Below, piece by piece: positions 42,918 through 52,230 of a stretch of 64,000 nt of DNA. The DNA lies in contig NZ_HG916854.1 of the NCBI RefSeq assembly GCF_000577275.2, forward strand, positions 310,001 through 374,000. The letters are read 5' to 3'. Position 1 is the stretch's first letter. Each line of letters begins with the position of its first letter. Under the pieces are notes generated by a model. The model was not told the DNA's origin and did not search any database. It saw only the letters and a program-made list of their open reading frames with translations. The DNA is from Rhizobium favelukesii. GTDB taxonomy: Bacteria > Pseudomonadota > Alphaproteobacteria > Rhizobiales > Rhizobiaceae. A program made the translations under genes and the position numbers.

Positions 42918-43451
42918 ATGAAGACGATCGAGATCGAACGGAAGTTCCTGGTGCGCAACGATGACTGGCGCGCGAGCGTGACTTCGTCCCACGAAATTCG
43001 CCAGGGTTACCTGACCCGCGGGCGCGAGAATTCTGTAAGGGTTCGTACAGTCGACGGTCTGTCGGCACGGCTGACCGTGAAGTTCGGAAAACGGGGCCTC
43101 AGCCGTGAAGAATACGAATACGACATACCCTACGCAGAAGCGGTCGAGCTCCTCTCCCACGCAATTGGCGGCATCGTCGAAAAGACGCGCTACACCGTGC
43201 CACATCGTGGGGTCGTATGGGAGGTCGACGTTTTCGGTGGCAGGCATGACGGTCTGACGATTGGCGAAATCGAACTGAACAGCGAGGAGAGCAACCCTTC
43301 AATTCCAAAATGGCTTAGCAGAGAAGTCACCGGTGACAAACGATACTCCAATCGATCATTGGCGACGAGCACACTTGCGATCGCCCTGAACGCTGGTTCG
43401 CCTGCCACAACGACCGCTCGGCAGAAACCGTCCGGTTCCTATCAGGACTGA
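42918..43451 (+). CDS. CYTH-domain protein (inorganic triphosphatase-like)
   Basis: 177 aa from the ATG at 42918; a coupled GTG at 42864 would add 18 residues. The N-terminal EIERKFL motif (ExExK) and later RVRTVDGLSARLTVKFG, REEYEYDIPYAEAVEL and WEVDVFGG, GLTIGEIELNSE form the acidic and basic tunnel of CYTH enzymes, which hydrolyse inorganic triphosphate or related compounds. It sits 6 kb from ppk2 in the same regulated cluster, so a link to polyphosphate metabolism is plausible. Confidence 0.9.
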   Translation: MKTIEIERKFLVRNDDWRASVTSSHEIRQGYLTRGRENSVRVRTVDGLSARLTVKFGKRGLSREEYEYDIPYAEAVELLSHAIGGIVEKTRYTVPHRGVVWEVDVFGGRHDGLTIGEIELNSEESNPSIPKWLSREVTGDKRYSNRSLATSTLAIALNAGSPATTTARQKPSGSYQD

Positions 43452-43523
43452 ACTCGCTGATCGCTACGGCGTGCGCCGACGATAGCGCCCGCACCAGCCC
43501 TTTTATGTAGAGGAAGGCAAAAT

Positions 43524-45209
43524 ATGGCTCCGTCGCAGGGTGCTGACCAATCTCTGTCGCTGCACACAGACCCCCGGCTGGATCTTGTTGCCGGCCTCAC
43601 GGCGGCCGCGGTCGTTCTGCCGAAGGCCATGGCCTACGCAACCGTCGCCGGCCTGCCGGTGAGCGTCGGTCTCTACACCGCCTTCGTACCGATGATCGTC
43701 TACGCATTCCTTGGTACTTCGCGGGTCCTGAGCGTCAGTTCAACGACCACGCTCGCCATCCTCACGGCCACCGAACTCGGACTGGTTGTGCCGGACGGCG
43801 ACGCAGGCCGGTTGATCACCGCGACAGCCACGCTCACTGCCCTCACAGGCCTGCTCCTGATGGCGGCCTCGGTCCTGCGGTTTGGATTCGTCGCGAACTT
43901 CATTTCCTCGCCGGTGCTGACCGGCTTTAAGGCGGGCATCGGGCTGGTGATCGTCCTGGATCAGGTGCCGAAGCTTTTTGGCCTCCACATCGCGAAGGAA
44001 GGGTTCTTCCGGGATGTTCTAAGCCTCGTCCATCATCTCCCCGAGGCGTCTGTTCTCACGGCTGTGATCGGAGCATCCGCACTTGTCCTGTTGCTGGTCA
44101 TGGAGCAGATCTGGCCGCATTCGCCAGCCCCGCTCGCGATCGTCGGCGGCGGTATCGCTATATCATGGCTGGCGGGGCTCGGCGCGGCTGGCGTCTCGAC
44201 AGTGGGCTTTATTCCGCAGGCGCTGCCGTCGTTGACGTTTCCTGACGTGGACATGGTCGTCCAATTGCTGCCGGGGGCGATTGGTATCGCACTGATGAGC
44301 TTTACCGAGACGATTGCCGCCGGCCGCGCCTTCGCGGCGCCGGCCGAGCCTCCGATCAGAGCAAACCGGGAGCTTCTGGCCGATGGCGCTGCAAACCTTG
44401 CCGGGGCATTTTTCGGCGCGATGCCTGCGGGAGGCGGCACGTCGCAGACGGCCGTTGTTCGTGCCGTGGGAGGACGGACACAGAAGGCCTCGCTCGTCAC
44501 GGCAGCGGTCTCCGCCGCCACGATGCTGATCCTGGCCCCACTGCTTGGGCTCCTGCCGCAAGCAGTGCTAGCGGCCATCGTGATCGTTTATTCCATCGGT
44601 CTGATCCAGCCCGGCGAGTTCAGGTCGATCCTCAAGGTTCGACGGATGGAGTTTCTATGGGCGCTCGCCGCCTTCTTCGGCGTGCTGTTGTTCGGCACCC
44701 TTCAGGGCATCGTCGTCGCCATCGCCCTTTCTCTTGTCGCTCTGTCCAGGCAGGCGGCCAATCCACGGATCCATGTCATAGGCCGCAAACCAGGCGGGGA
44801 TGTCCTGCGTCCGGTTTCATCGGAGCATCCCGATGACGAGACCTTCGACGGATTGCTGATCGTGCGGCCGGAGGGCAGGCTGTTCTTTGCCAACGCCCAG
44901 CAGATCGCGGACCGGATCGGCGGATTTGTCGCTGAGGCGAAACCCAGTATTCTCCTGCTCGATCTCAGCGGCGTCTTTGATATCGAATATTCGGCGCTTC
45001 AGATGATGATGGAGAGCGACCAACGTCTCGCAAAGCAGGGGGTCGGTCTTTGGCTCGCGGGCCTCAATCCGGATGTCCTTGCCTACGTTCGGGCGTCGGG
45101 ATTCGCCGACCGGCTCGGCCGGGACCGCATGTTTGCGACGGCGGGCGCCGGCATCCGCCATTACCAGGACAACGCCCAGCCCCTAACAGAACGCACCGCA
45201 AAAACGTGA
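43524..45209 (+). CDS. SulP-family anion transporter with STAS domain (second copy)
   Basis: 561 aa. DPRLDLVAGLTAAAVVLPKA is the SulP entry signature, followed by about ten helices. NRELLADGAANLAGAFFGAM and FGTLQGIVVAIALSLVALSR are conserved. The STAS domain starts near 450 (EGRLFFANAQQIADRIGGFV, FDIEYSALQMMMESDQRL). It differs clearly from the copy at 34-36 kb, so it is not a recent duplicate. It may follow on the CYTH transcript (72-bp gap). Confidence 0.9.
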   Translation: MAPSQGADQSLSLHTDPRLDLVAGLTAAAVVLPKAMAYATVAGLPVSVGLYTAFVPMIVYAFLGTSRVLSVSSTTTLAILTATELGLVVPDGDAGRLITATATLTALTGLLLMAASVLRFGFVANFISSPVLTGFKAGIGLVIVLDQVPKLFGLHIAKEGFFRDVLSLVHHLPEASVLTAVIGASALVLLLVMEQIWPHSPAPLAIVGGGIAISWLAGLGAAGVSTVGFIPQALPSLTFPDVDMVVQLLPGAIGIALMSFTETIAAGRAFAAPAEPPIRANRELLADGAANLAGAFFGAMPAGGGTSQTAVVRAVGGRTQKASLVTAAVSAATMLILAPLLGLLPQAVLAAIVIVYSIGLIQPGEFRSILKVRRMEFLWALAAFFGVLLFGTLQGIVVAIALSLVALSRQAANPRIHVIGRKPGGDVLRPVSSEHPDDETFDGLLIVRPEGRLFFANAQQIADRIGGFVAEAKPSILLLDLSGVFDIEYSALQMMMESDQRLAKQGVGLWLAGLNPDVLAYVRASGFADRLGRDRMFATAGAGIRHYQDNAQPLTERTAKT

Positions 45210-45233
45210 TTTAGGTGCCGCACGGAGGAGCCT

Positions 45234-45485
45234 TTGTCAGCCGGAAACGTGCGTGATTGGCCTTTGATGGGCGAGCGCCTCTATGCCGCATGGAGCCTTG
45301 CATCCAGCAATTTTACCGAATTGCTCAAACGGGTTCGAGCCCGCCCTGTTGGAAACGTGCGGCTTTGTTTGGGCAAGGTCGCCAGCGTCGGTCTGGGGTT
45401 GGTGAGCTTCGTCGCGTCAGTGATCATCGCCGGCCGCAGGCACCAACTGCTGGTATCACGTGAGGCATTGGCGACAAACGGCTAA
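45234..45485 (+). CDS. Possible small protein, 83 aa
   Basis: A TTG start follows GGAGGAG by 5 nt, 24 bp after the SulP gene. The product has one hydrophobic stretch (VASVGLGLVSFVASVIIAGR). The coding nature is supported mainly by the good RBS. The family is unknown. Confidence 0.35.
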   Translation: MSAGNVRDWPLMGERLYAAWSLASSNFTELLKRVRARPVGNVRLCLGKVASVGLGLVSFVASVIIAGRRHQLLVSREALATNG

Positions 45486-45543
45486 ACCGCAACGGCGGCC
45501 AGCGCGATGCCAGATCACCAAGAGAAGTCCGGCAACCGACCAT

Positions 45544-47700
45544 TCACGTGGATCCCGCAGCGATCGCTGCGTTGTGCGTTGCGAGCGTCTGCTGGGCCGC
45601 GGCGGCGACGCTGTCGTCCTTTCCGCCTGAGACCTGCACCGTGGGCACCGCGATCTTGATGCCGTTCTCGTTGAATGCCTGATGGATCATCCGCAGAGCG
45701 CGCCGCTTCAGCGTGAACTGCTGGCCGGGCTGCGTCATGACCTTCATTCGCAGCAGAAGTCCAGAGTCGCCCAGACTGTCGATGCCCTGCATCTTCAGCG
45801 GTTCAATGGTGGTCGGCTTGAATTCCGGATCCTCGAACAGCTCCAGACCGATCTTCTTGATGATCTTGCGCGCCTTGTCGATATCGGCATCGTAGGTCAC
45901 AGTAATCGTCATCTTCTCGATTACCCAGTCGCGGCTCAGGTTCTGAACCGCGCCGAGTTCGCTGAAGGGGACGATATAGACTGCACCGCGATGATGTCTA
46001 AGCTTGATGGACCGCAGGCTGAATGACTCGACGTTACCCTTGTAACTGCCGCTCTGGATGTATTCTCCAACCCGGAACGCATCGTCTAGCAGGTAGAACA
46101 TTCCGCTGATGACGTCCTTCACGACCGTCTGCGCCCCGAAGCCGATGGCGACGCCAACGACGCCGGCACCTGCGATCAACGGTCCGATTTCAACGCCGAG
46201 CGACGACAACGCCATCATGATCGCGATGGCGGCGAACAGGATCATCAGGACATTGCGCAGGATGGGCAGCAATGTCCTAAGGCGCGTCCGACGCCGTTCC
46301 TGCTCGCTACCAATCGCGAGGACCGCTTCCGTGTCGCCGAGTCTGCGATCGATCAGGACCTTCACGACGCTCCAGGCAAGATCCACGACCATGAGAATAA
46401 TCCCGGCGCTCAACACACCACGGATCAGCCGCAGGGCGGGGGAGTCCTGCATCGTCATTCGTGTTAGCTCGACGTTGAGCATATCCGCGAGAAAGACGAT
46501 CGCGCCGATGATCAGGACGGCGCGTATGCCGCGCTCCACGATCACCGATGCGACGGTGCTTTTTCTGCTTTCCTCTTCCATATCCGCGCTATGCAGAATG
46601 TTGTTTACCGCGGCCCTGGTGAGGGCGATCGCTCCCGGCAGCGCGGCGCACACGACGATGATCCAGAACAGCTTCGTAGCGCCGACCACCCATAGCAGCC
46701 AGACTGCGGCAAAATAGGCGGTCCAGAGGCAGTTCCGGGCACGAATGCCAATTCGACCCGACCGTGGAGTTTGAGAGAACACAGAAGGACGTCGCCAAAC
46801 GGCTTCGATGCCGATGATGAGGAGGACAACGCCAAGCGAGTAGGCCACGAGCTGGCGCGCGTGAACGGAAAAGCCAAGACTGCCGAGCAGATGGATGGTC
46901 ACCCAGCCGAAGGCATACCAACCCACAGCATATCCGAGCCGCCTTGCCCAATGAGCGGCGACCTCGTCCGAGACGGGTATAAGGCGAAATTGATTTTGTG
47001 CCAGCCGATGGGGGGCGAGGATCACGTCGAAGACGGCACTCGCAAGGCGGAAGACGACGACGGCAAACAGGTAGCCGACGACGATCTCGCGGACGAGCGG
47101 CGGCCACTCGAACACAAGGAAAAATCCGATGCTGCCCAGCCCGAAGGCCAGAACGTAGCAGACGGCCCAAAGCAGTCTTGCCCCCACGGCTACCAGTCTC
47201 TCTCTCACGGTGAAGATGGGCGCGCGCGACATCCACAGGCGCCATCCGGCGCTCGAACGCCAGAACACCCATTGTGCGGCGAGCCCTGCGACGACAAAGG
47301 CGGCGATGAGGAAGATTGGTCGCGTACCGCCGTTCGCTTCGACGTCGCGCTCGAGGACGGCCGCCCCACGCATCGTCTCTGTGGGAAATGACCGTGCCGC
47401 TAAAAGCATCGCGCTGGTATGGGTGCGAAGGCGTGTTGTGACCTCGCTGAAGGAAACGTGCGTGTCCCTGGCCTGCGTGGCTGGTTCGGGCGTCGCCCGC
47501 GCCGCGGCAGCCTGCTGCTGGAGAAAAGTCTGGACGGCGGGATCGGCGAACATCGCTAAGAACCGTTGAACGCTTTCCGGCTGCGAGATGGGAGCTGGCT
47601 GGCTCTGCGCGGCCGTCGAAACAGCCATGAGGGCAACCAGCATGAAAGCCGCTGTACGGACCATGCTTCGAACCCAGGCAAAATTCGGGATTGCTGCCAT
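45544..47700 (-). CDS. MscS-family mechanosensitive channel (large type)
   Basis: 718 aa. A signal peptide (AAFMLVALMAVSTAAQSQPA) and a periplasmic region to about 130 precede multiple helices. The MscS core near 500-650 reads LIAGAGVVGVAIGFGAQTVV, KDVISGMFYLLDDAFRVGEY then the beta domain with SLRSIKLRHHRGAVYIVPFS and NLSRDWVIEKMTITVTYDAD. The Gly/Ala-rich pore helix is intact. Large MscS proteins release solutes on hypo-osmotic shock. Site F lies 303 bp upstream on the same regulatory pattern. Confidence 0.93.
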   Translation of the reverse strand: MAAIPNFAWVRSMVRTAAFMLVALMAVSTAAQSQPAPISQPESVQRFLAMFADPAVQTFLQQQAAAARATPEPATQARDTHVSFSEVTTRLRTHTSAMLLAARSFPTETMRGAAVLERDVEANGGTRPIFLIAAFVVAGLAAQWVFWRSSAGWRLWMSRAPIFTVRERLVAVGARLLWAVCYVLAFGLGSIGFFLVFEWPPLVREIVVGYLFAVVVFRLASAVFDVILAPHRLAQNQFRLIPVSDEVAAHWARRLGYAVGWYAFGWVTIHLLGSLGFSVHARQLVAYSLGVVLLIIGIEAVWRRPSVFSQTPRSGRIGIRARNCLWTAYFAAVWLLWVVGATKLFWIIVVCAALPGAIALTRAAVNNILHSADMEEESRKSTVASVIVERGIRAVLIIGAIVFLADMLNVELTRMTMQDSPALRLIRGVLSAGIILMVVDLAWSVVKVLIDRRLGDTEAVLAIGSEQERRRTRLRTLLPILRNVLMILFAAIAIMMALSSLGVEIGPLIAGAGVVGVAIGFGAQTVVKDVISGMFYLLDDAFRVGEYIQSGSYKGNVESFSLRSIKLRHHRGAVYIVPFSELGAVQNLSRDWVIEKMTITVTYDADIDKARKIIKKIGLELFEDPEFKPTTIEPLKMQGIDSLGDSGLLLRMKVMTQPGQQFTLKRRALRMIHQAFNENGIKIAVPTVQVSGGKDDSVAAAAQQTLATHNAAIAAGST

Positions 47701-48003
47701 GTTTCTATCCTGTCCTGACTGCTAGCGCGCCTCCTGCGAACGAATGCCGGCAGTCATTTGCCTCCCGTTCCCAATCTGCTCACCTGGATCGCAAAATTGT
47801 CTCTGGTGTCGGCATCGATGACTGCGAGTTCAGCTATTCATTGGCGTCGTCGCGCGTGATCTCCTCGGCCTTCAACGTGGCCAAGTCAGTGCTCACTTTG
47901 TTCCTCGCGTGGTCAATCCGACATAACCCGCTTCGTTTCCGCCCACCGCGGGTGTCAACTCGAGCCCTGAGGATAAACTATGCGAAAACGTGAAATCTTA
48001 CCC

Positions 48004-48023
48004 GTAGCATCACGTATCTTACA
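48004..48023 (+). promoter_or_regulatory. Tandem 10-bp motif, site F
   Basis: GTAGCATCAC and GTATCTTACA, oriented as sites A-C, i.e. for a gene on the minus strand. The MscS gene starts 303 bp away. A 20-codon minus-strand reading frame from GTG 47896 with GAGGA upstream lies between and may be a leader peptide (uncertain). Otherwise 47701-48003 shows no gene. Confidence 0.5.
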
Positions 48024-48277
48024 GCCTTTGGCCGGTCCTATCGAGGCTGCTGGCCCGAAGGCGCTCGCCGTTATGCCTCGCTGGATCAAGGTTGCATCCT
48101 GACGATATTCCGGCCCTCGCGATGTGCGTCGTCTGGCGGCCGTGATCTCGACGTCTCCGGCCAATCCGTGGTCTCTGTGAAGGCCGAACCAGGATGGACA
48201 CCGCCGCTTCCAAATGTCGGCGTCAATCGCGTGCATAGCCTGCTTCCGTTCCTCCGCCCACGCATGGTTCGCGGGCC

Positions 48278-48297
48278 AGTATGATACCGTAACATAC
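48278..48297 (-). promoter_or_regulatory. Tandem/palindromic motif, site G
   Basis: AGTATGATAC and CGTAACATAC; the whole also forms an inverted repeat (AGTATG…CATACT). It ends 74 bp before an ATG at 48372, the same spacing as sites B, D and E. That reading frame (MDEGVALATRR) appears degraded, with a coding-like tail in another frame (PALVAALSREIEEALDVGAA). The intact gene at 48532 follows. 48024-48277 shows nothing recognisable. Confidence 0.5.
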
Positions 48298-48531
48298 TGC
48301 ACATTTTGGATTCTTTCTCGTACACCAGTAGGTGGCGATCTGCCGTGTCTGTGTCGTGATTGGAGTGAAAGATGGACGAAGGCGTGGCTTTAGCTACGCG
48401 GCGGTTTCCAGCCCGCGCTGGTCGCGGCTCTATCAAGAGAAATCGAAGAGGCGCTCGATGTCGGTGCCGCCTGACGTGGGGAAACGGGCGGCATTCCGCA
48501 GAACAGTTTGATATTCTTCTAGGTGGTGGGA

Positions 48532-48978
48532 ATGGCAGAAGAAATTCACCCAGCGGCAATCGAGCATTTGCCGATTTTCATCACTCCGCCCGGCCAGACG
48601 GACTACCTTTTCGTTGCCATCGCCATCTTCCTTTTGCTGGCGGTGCTTGCCGTTGGCAATTTATACTTTCAATTGCACGCCCTTCCTGAACGCAGGGCCC
48701 ACCGCACGAACAAAGTACAAATGGAGATCGTGGCCGTCCTGGCGCTCATCTCGCTGTTCACCCATAACCATATCTTCTGGATTGCCGGTCTGCTCCTGGC
48801 CTTCGTTCAGTTTCCCGACTTCTCGACCCCGCTTTACTCCATCGCCCAATCCCTCGGCAAACTCTCCGGCCGCACGGCTGAAATGACAGGTGATGATGCT
48901 CTGATTCCCGAGGATCCGGGGGACGCCGTGGCGACGCAGCCGCCGACCAAGACCAGCGCGCATGGAGAGGACATCTGA
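48532..48978 (+). CDS. Small inner-membrane protein paired with HlyD-type protein
   Basis: 148 aa from the ATG at 48532. Two to three helices: YLFVAIAIFLLLAVLAVGNL, MEIVAVLALISLFTHNHIFW, IAGLLLAFVQFPDF. The C-terminus is polar. The layout and the partner resemble the YiaW/YibI-type small proteins that accompany HlyD-like proteins in enterobacteria. The stop abuts the ATG of the HlyD gene, so the two proteins are made together. Confidence 0.8.
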   Translation: MAEEIHPAAIEHLPIFITPPGQTDYLFVAIAIFLLLAVLAVGNLYFQLHALPERRAHRTNKVQMEIVAVLALISLFTHNHIFWIAGLLLAFVQFPDFSTPLYSIAQSLGKLSGRTAEMTGDDALIPEDPGDAVATQPPTKTSAHGEDI

Positions 48979-50205
48979 ATGTTTGAGTTGATGCTCTGCT
49001 CCATGTTGACGATTTTGCCCGATTATCTTTTCCGACGGTACGGTCAGGGAAAGCGGATCGGCCGCGAGATCACGCTTTATACGGTGTGGTACGAGCTCCG
49101 GTGGGGGATCACCGCCTGCTTGCTTCTGACCGTATCGCTGATCACGATGATCTTTTACTTTCACCCTTCGACCAAGAGCGTCACGGCGATATTCCGGACG
49201 GTCACGATCCTGCCGGAGGCAACCGGACGTGTAGAAGAGGTTTTCGTTGGACTGAATCAGAAGGTCGTGGCAGGTGCGCCACTCTTCCGGCTTGATGCGT
49301 CCGAACAGGAGGCGGCGCTGGAGACCGCCCGTCGGCGCATTGCCGAAGTCGAGGCCGAGATGAAGGTGACCCAGACCGAGCTCGCAGGCGTGGACGGCCA
49401 GATCAAAGAGGCGCAGGGCGCCTATCAGACGGCCGTCGACGAATACGAGATGAAGGCCGAGCTCCTGACGAGCAACGCCGTCGCCAGGCGCGAGGTCGAA
49501 CGCCTAGCGACGCAGATCGACAGCCGTAAGGGAGCGCTCGAGGCAACGATTGCGAAAAAGCAGACCATGGAGACACAGATCTCCTTGCTGTTGCCCGCGC
49601 AAAAAGCAAGCGCCGAAGCAGCCTTGGCACAGGCGCAGGTCGAATTCGACAAGACCATCGTTAGGGCAGGCGTCACGGGGACCGTCCAACAGTTTACGCT
49701 CCGTCGCGGCGACGTCGTCAGTGCAATGTTGCGTCCTGCCGGTATCCTTGTGCCAGAGGGTGCTGGACAAGGCACGCTGATTGCCGGCTTCGGGCAGATC
49801 GAAGCGCAAGTTATGAAAAAGGGGATGATCGCCGAAGCAACCTGCGTTGGGAAGCCATTTACAATCATTCCAATGGTCGTGACCGAAGTGCAGCAGGTTA
49901 TCGCCGCCGGACAACTGCGCGCCACGGAGCAACTGATCGATGTTCAGCAGATGGCGCAGCCGGGAACCCTGACCGTCTTTCTACAGCCCCTCTTTGCCGG
50001 AGGGCTAGATGGCGTCCCGCCGGGAAGCAGTTGCATCGCCAACGCCTATACCAACAATCACGATGCACTCGCTGATCCGAATATCGGCACGCTTAGGGGG
50101 TTTTCCCTGCATATGATCGACGCCGTCGGACTTGTGCATGCGATGATCCTGCGAATGCAGGCTGTGCTGCTTCCTGTCCAGACACTCGTTCTGTCGGGGC
50201 ATTAA
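48979..50205 (+). CDS. HlyD-family membrane fusion protein
   Basis: 408 aa. A cytoplasmic start and one inner-membrane helix (GITACLLLTVSLITMIFYFH) are followed by a biotinyl-lipoyl half (VTILPEATGRVEEVFVGLNQ, KVVAGAPLFRLDASEQEAAL), a long coiled coil to about 210, and the second lipoyl half (VRAGVTGTVQQFTLRRGDVV). No inner-membrane pump or outer-membrane channel gene is adjacent. It could serve a pump elsewhere or act with the small membrane protein alone, as proposed for YiaV/YibH. Confidence 0.9.
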   Translation: MFELMLCSMLTILPDYLFRRYGQGKRIGREITLYTVWYELRWGITACLLLTVSLITMIFYFHPSTKSVTAIFRTVTILPEATGRVEEVFVGLNQKVVAGAPLFRLDASEQEAALETARRRIAEVEAEMKVTQTELAGVDGQIKEAQGAYQTAVDEYEMKAELLTSNAVARREVERLATQIDSRKGALEATIAKKQTMETQISLLLPAQKASAEAALAQAQVEFDKTIVRAGVTGTVQQFTLRRGDVVSAMLRPAGILVPEGAGQGTLIAGFGQIEAQVMKKGMIAEATCVGKPFTIIPMVVTEVQQVIAAGQLRATEQLIDVQQMAQPGTLTVFLQPLFAGGLDGVPPGSSCIANAYTNNHDALADPNIGTLRGFSLHMIDAVGLVHAMILRMQAVLLPVQTLVLSGH

Positions 50206-50398
50206 AACCACTCGCCGCGAACCCTATCGTGGCATCGGTGACGTCGTGCTGGATATCGGGTGAATGACGTGGCCATTCGGACGCGGCCGGCTTCGATCTT
50301 GCGCGGGTACTCGCTGCCAACCTGCGGCGCTGGTCCAAAGGCAGAAAGAGATGTCCGCATGGCTCGCGTTTTCGGATGAACTTGATTGGTCAAGGCGC

Positions 50399-50626
50399 AT
50401 GATGTTCGTGGCTGCTGCGACCGCCGCCGTGTCCGTCAATGCCGCGGAGAAGAGCGATGACTTCGTCGACGTTCGGAAACACTGCGACCTTACATACCTT
50501 TGGAGAGACCCGCCCGATCTCAAGGCCTTCAACGAATGCATGAAGCAGGCGCACTATCGGCTCCATTTCTCACCGACATGCCAAATCGGGAGCCGAAGGG
50601 CGCAATGCTACGATCTGCGGCCCTAG
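50399..50626 (+). CDS. Small exported hypothetical protein
   Basis: 75 aa from the ATG at 50399, chosen because MMFVAAATAAVSVNAAEKSD forms a plausible signal peptide; the frame is open upstream. The mature part (VRKHCDLTYLWRDPPDLKAF, NECMKQAHYRLHFSP) has four Cys. It is not assigned to a family. Confidence 0.5.
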   Translation: MMFVAAATAAVSVNAAEKSDDFVDVRKHCDLTYLWRDPPDLKAFNECMKQAHYRLHFSPTCQIGSRRAQCYDLRP

Positions 50627-50705
50627 CCAGTGGCTTAACCGGCCTGAAAGCCGAAGGACAGAAGTGGTCGAAAAATAGACTTTCCTATCATCAAGGGGGC
50701 GTGCG

Positions 50706-51032
50706 ATGGGACATAGCCAGACCGGACGCGCATTTTTCAGGTCGACGTTTCGTTTGTTGCTTGTGTTGTGGCCGATCCTGTCAGGGATCTTCATGGTTAT
50801 GGTCGCATGCGAGCTTCCCGCCGGACGAACAGAAGGCTGGTCGTTGACCGACGCCCTCTATTTCACCCTCGTGACTGGCCTTACGATTGGCTACGGGGAT
50901 ATGACGCCGCACCTCTTTTCATCGCCCGTTCTGGCAGTCGTCATCGGCTTTTCCGGCATCGTCATTACCGGGCTTGTCGCGGCAGTCAGCGTGCAGGCAC
51001 TGCGCGGGGCGGGGATCGATCCCAACTCGTGA
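50706..51032 (+). CDS. Two-TM potassium channel
   Basis: 108 aa. Helix 1 is LLLVLWPILSGIFMVMVACE, then a pore loop with the K+ filter TIGYGD (LYFTLVTGLTIGYGDMTPHL) and helix 2 LAVVIGFSGIVITGLVAAVS. There is no RCK or other regulatory domain, so it is a minimal KcsA-like channel subunit that would assemble as a tetramer. The Ca2+/H+ antiporter gene follows after 38 bp. Confidence 0.9.
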   Translation: MGHSQTGRAFFRSTFRLLLVLWPILSGIFMVMVACELPAGRTEGWSLTDALYFTLVTGLTIGYGDMTPHLFSSPVLAVVIGFSGIVITGLVAAVSVQALRGAGIDPNS

Positions 51033-51070
51033 ACGCGACGTCGGTGCGTCCTTTCATCAAGGAGGCTTCT

Positions 51071-52165
51071 ATGAGCTATGTATGGAATGAAATCCGACAG
51101 AACCGGCTCCTATGGCTACTCGTCATGGTGCCTGTCGTGATTGCAGCGCAGAAAATCAGCCCGAGTGCGCACACACCTCTTTTCCTGCTGTCGCTTTTGG
51201 CGGTGATCCCTTTGGCTACCTTGCTCAGCAACGCCACGGAATCCGTGGCGGCCAAAACCGGGGATGCCGTTGGCGGGCTTCTCAATGCAACGCTTGGTAA
51301 CCTCACCGAACTTATCATTGCACTTACCGCGCTACGCCTTGGCCAGTTCACCTTGGTGAAGGCCTCGGTGGCCGGAGCTATCGTCGCCAACACGCTATTC
51401 CTCTTGGGGGCGTCGTTCTTGCTTGGCGGATTGAAACACCATGTCCAGGACTACAACCGCGGGAACGCCCGTCTGCAAACCAGCCTGCTGTTTCTGGCGA
51501 CGGTTGCCTTGATCATCCCTTCGGCCGTCGGCTCGGCCGGTTCTGAGGCCGCGCCGGAATTCCTGCAGCAACTGAGTGTCGGCTTGTCGGTGCTCCTCAT
51601 CGTAGCCTATGGGCTGGGCCTCCTCTTTTCGCTGAGAACCCACCGCGAACTGTTCGGTGCCACGGAGGAAGTCGCGGAGGAGCACGCCCCTTGGCCCCTA
51701 AAGGTGGCCCTCGCCACGCTTGCCGGAGTGACGGTGATGGTGGGGCTCGTCAGTGAAATATTCGTCGAATCCGTTCAGGTGGCTGCCGAGACGTTCGGGA
51801 TGACCCCGGCATTCGTCGGCTTTATCGTCGTTGCGCTGGTCGGCGGAGCGGCGGAGATGGCCTCCGCCTTTTCGGCGGCCCGCAAAAACAGGCTGGACTT
51901 GAGTGTCGGAATAGCTCTCGGCAGCGCCGCGCAGATCGCCCTCTTCGTCGCTCCGGCCCTCGTGCTTCTCAGCTATGTGATCGGCCCCACTCCGATGGAT
52001 CTGCAATTCTGGCCAGGGGTGGTCGTCATGATAATAATTGCCATGATGACTGCGATCATCGTTACAAATAGCGGCCGATCGACGTGGTTTGTCGGCGTGC
52101 TGATGCTGATGGTTTACCTCATCCTCGCCATGACGCTGTATTTGTTGCCTCCACATAGCCAGTAG
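51071..52165 (+). CDS. Calcium/proton antiporter (CaCA/ChaA family)
   Basis: 364 aa from the ATG at 51071 with AAGGAGG; the longer open frame upstream overlaps the channel gene. Two inverted halves each carry the alpha motif: GNLTELIIALTALRLGQFTL, VKASVAGAIVANTLFLLGAS and VGGAAEMASAFSAARKNRLD, LSVGIALGSAAQIALF. The acidic residues in GNLTE and GAAEM are the ion-binding Glu. It exports Ca2+ (and perhaps Na+/K+) for protons. Confidence 0.93.
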   Translation: MSYVWNEIRQNRLLWLLVMVPVVIAAQKISPSAHTPLFLLSLLAVIPLATLLSNATESVAAKTGDAVGGLLNATLGNLTELIIALTALRLGQFTLVKASVAGAIVANTLFLLGASFLLGGLKHHVQDYNRGNARLQTSLLFLATVALIIPSAVGSAGSEAAPEFLQQLSVGLSVLLIVAYGLGLLFSLRTHRELFGATEEVAEEHAPWPLKVALATLAGVTVMVGLVSEIFVESVQVAAETFGMTPAFVGFIVVALVGGAAEMASAFSAARKNRLDLSVGIALGSAAQIALFVAPALVLLSYVIGPTPMDLQFWPGVVVMIIIAMMTAIIVTNSGRSTWFVGVLMLMVYLILAMTLYLLPPHSQ

Positions 52166-52230
52166 GCCGGAGTTGCCCCTCGCGCCTGCGTGATACTGCG
52201 CGCCGTTGCCGCCAGGCTCCCGGCGTTTGA

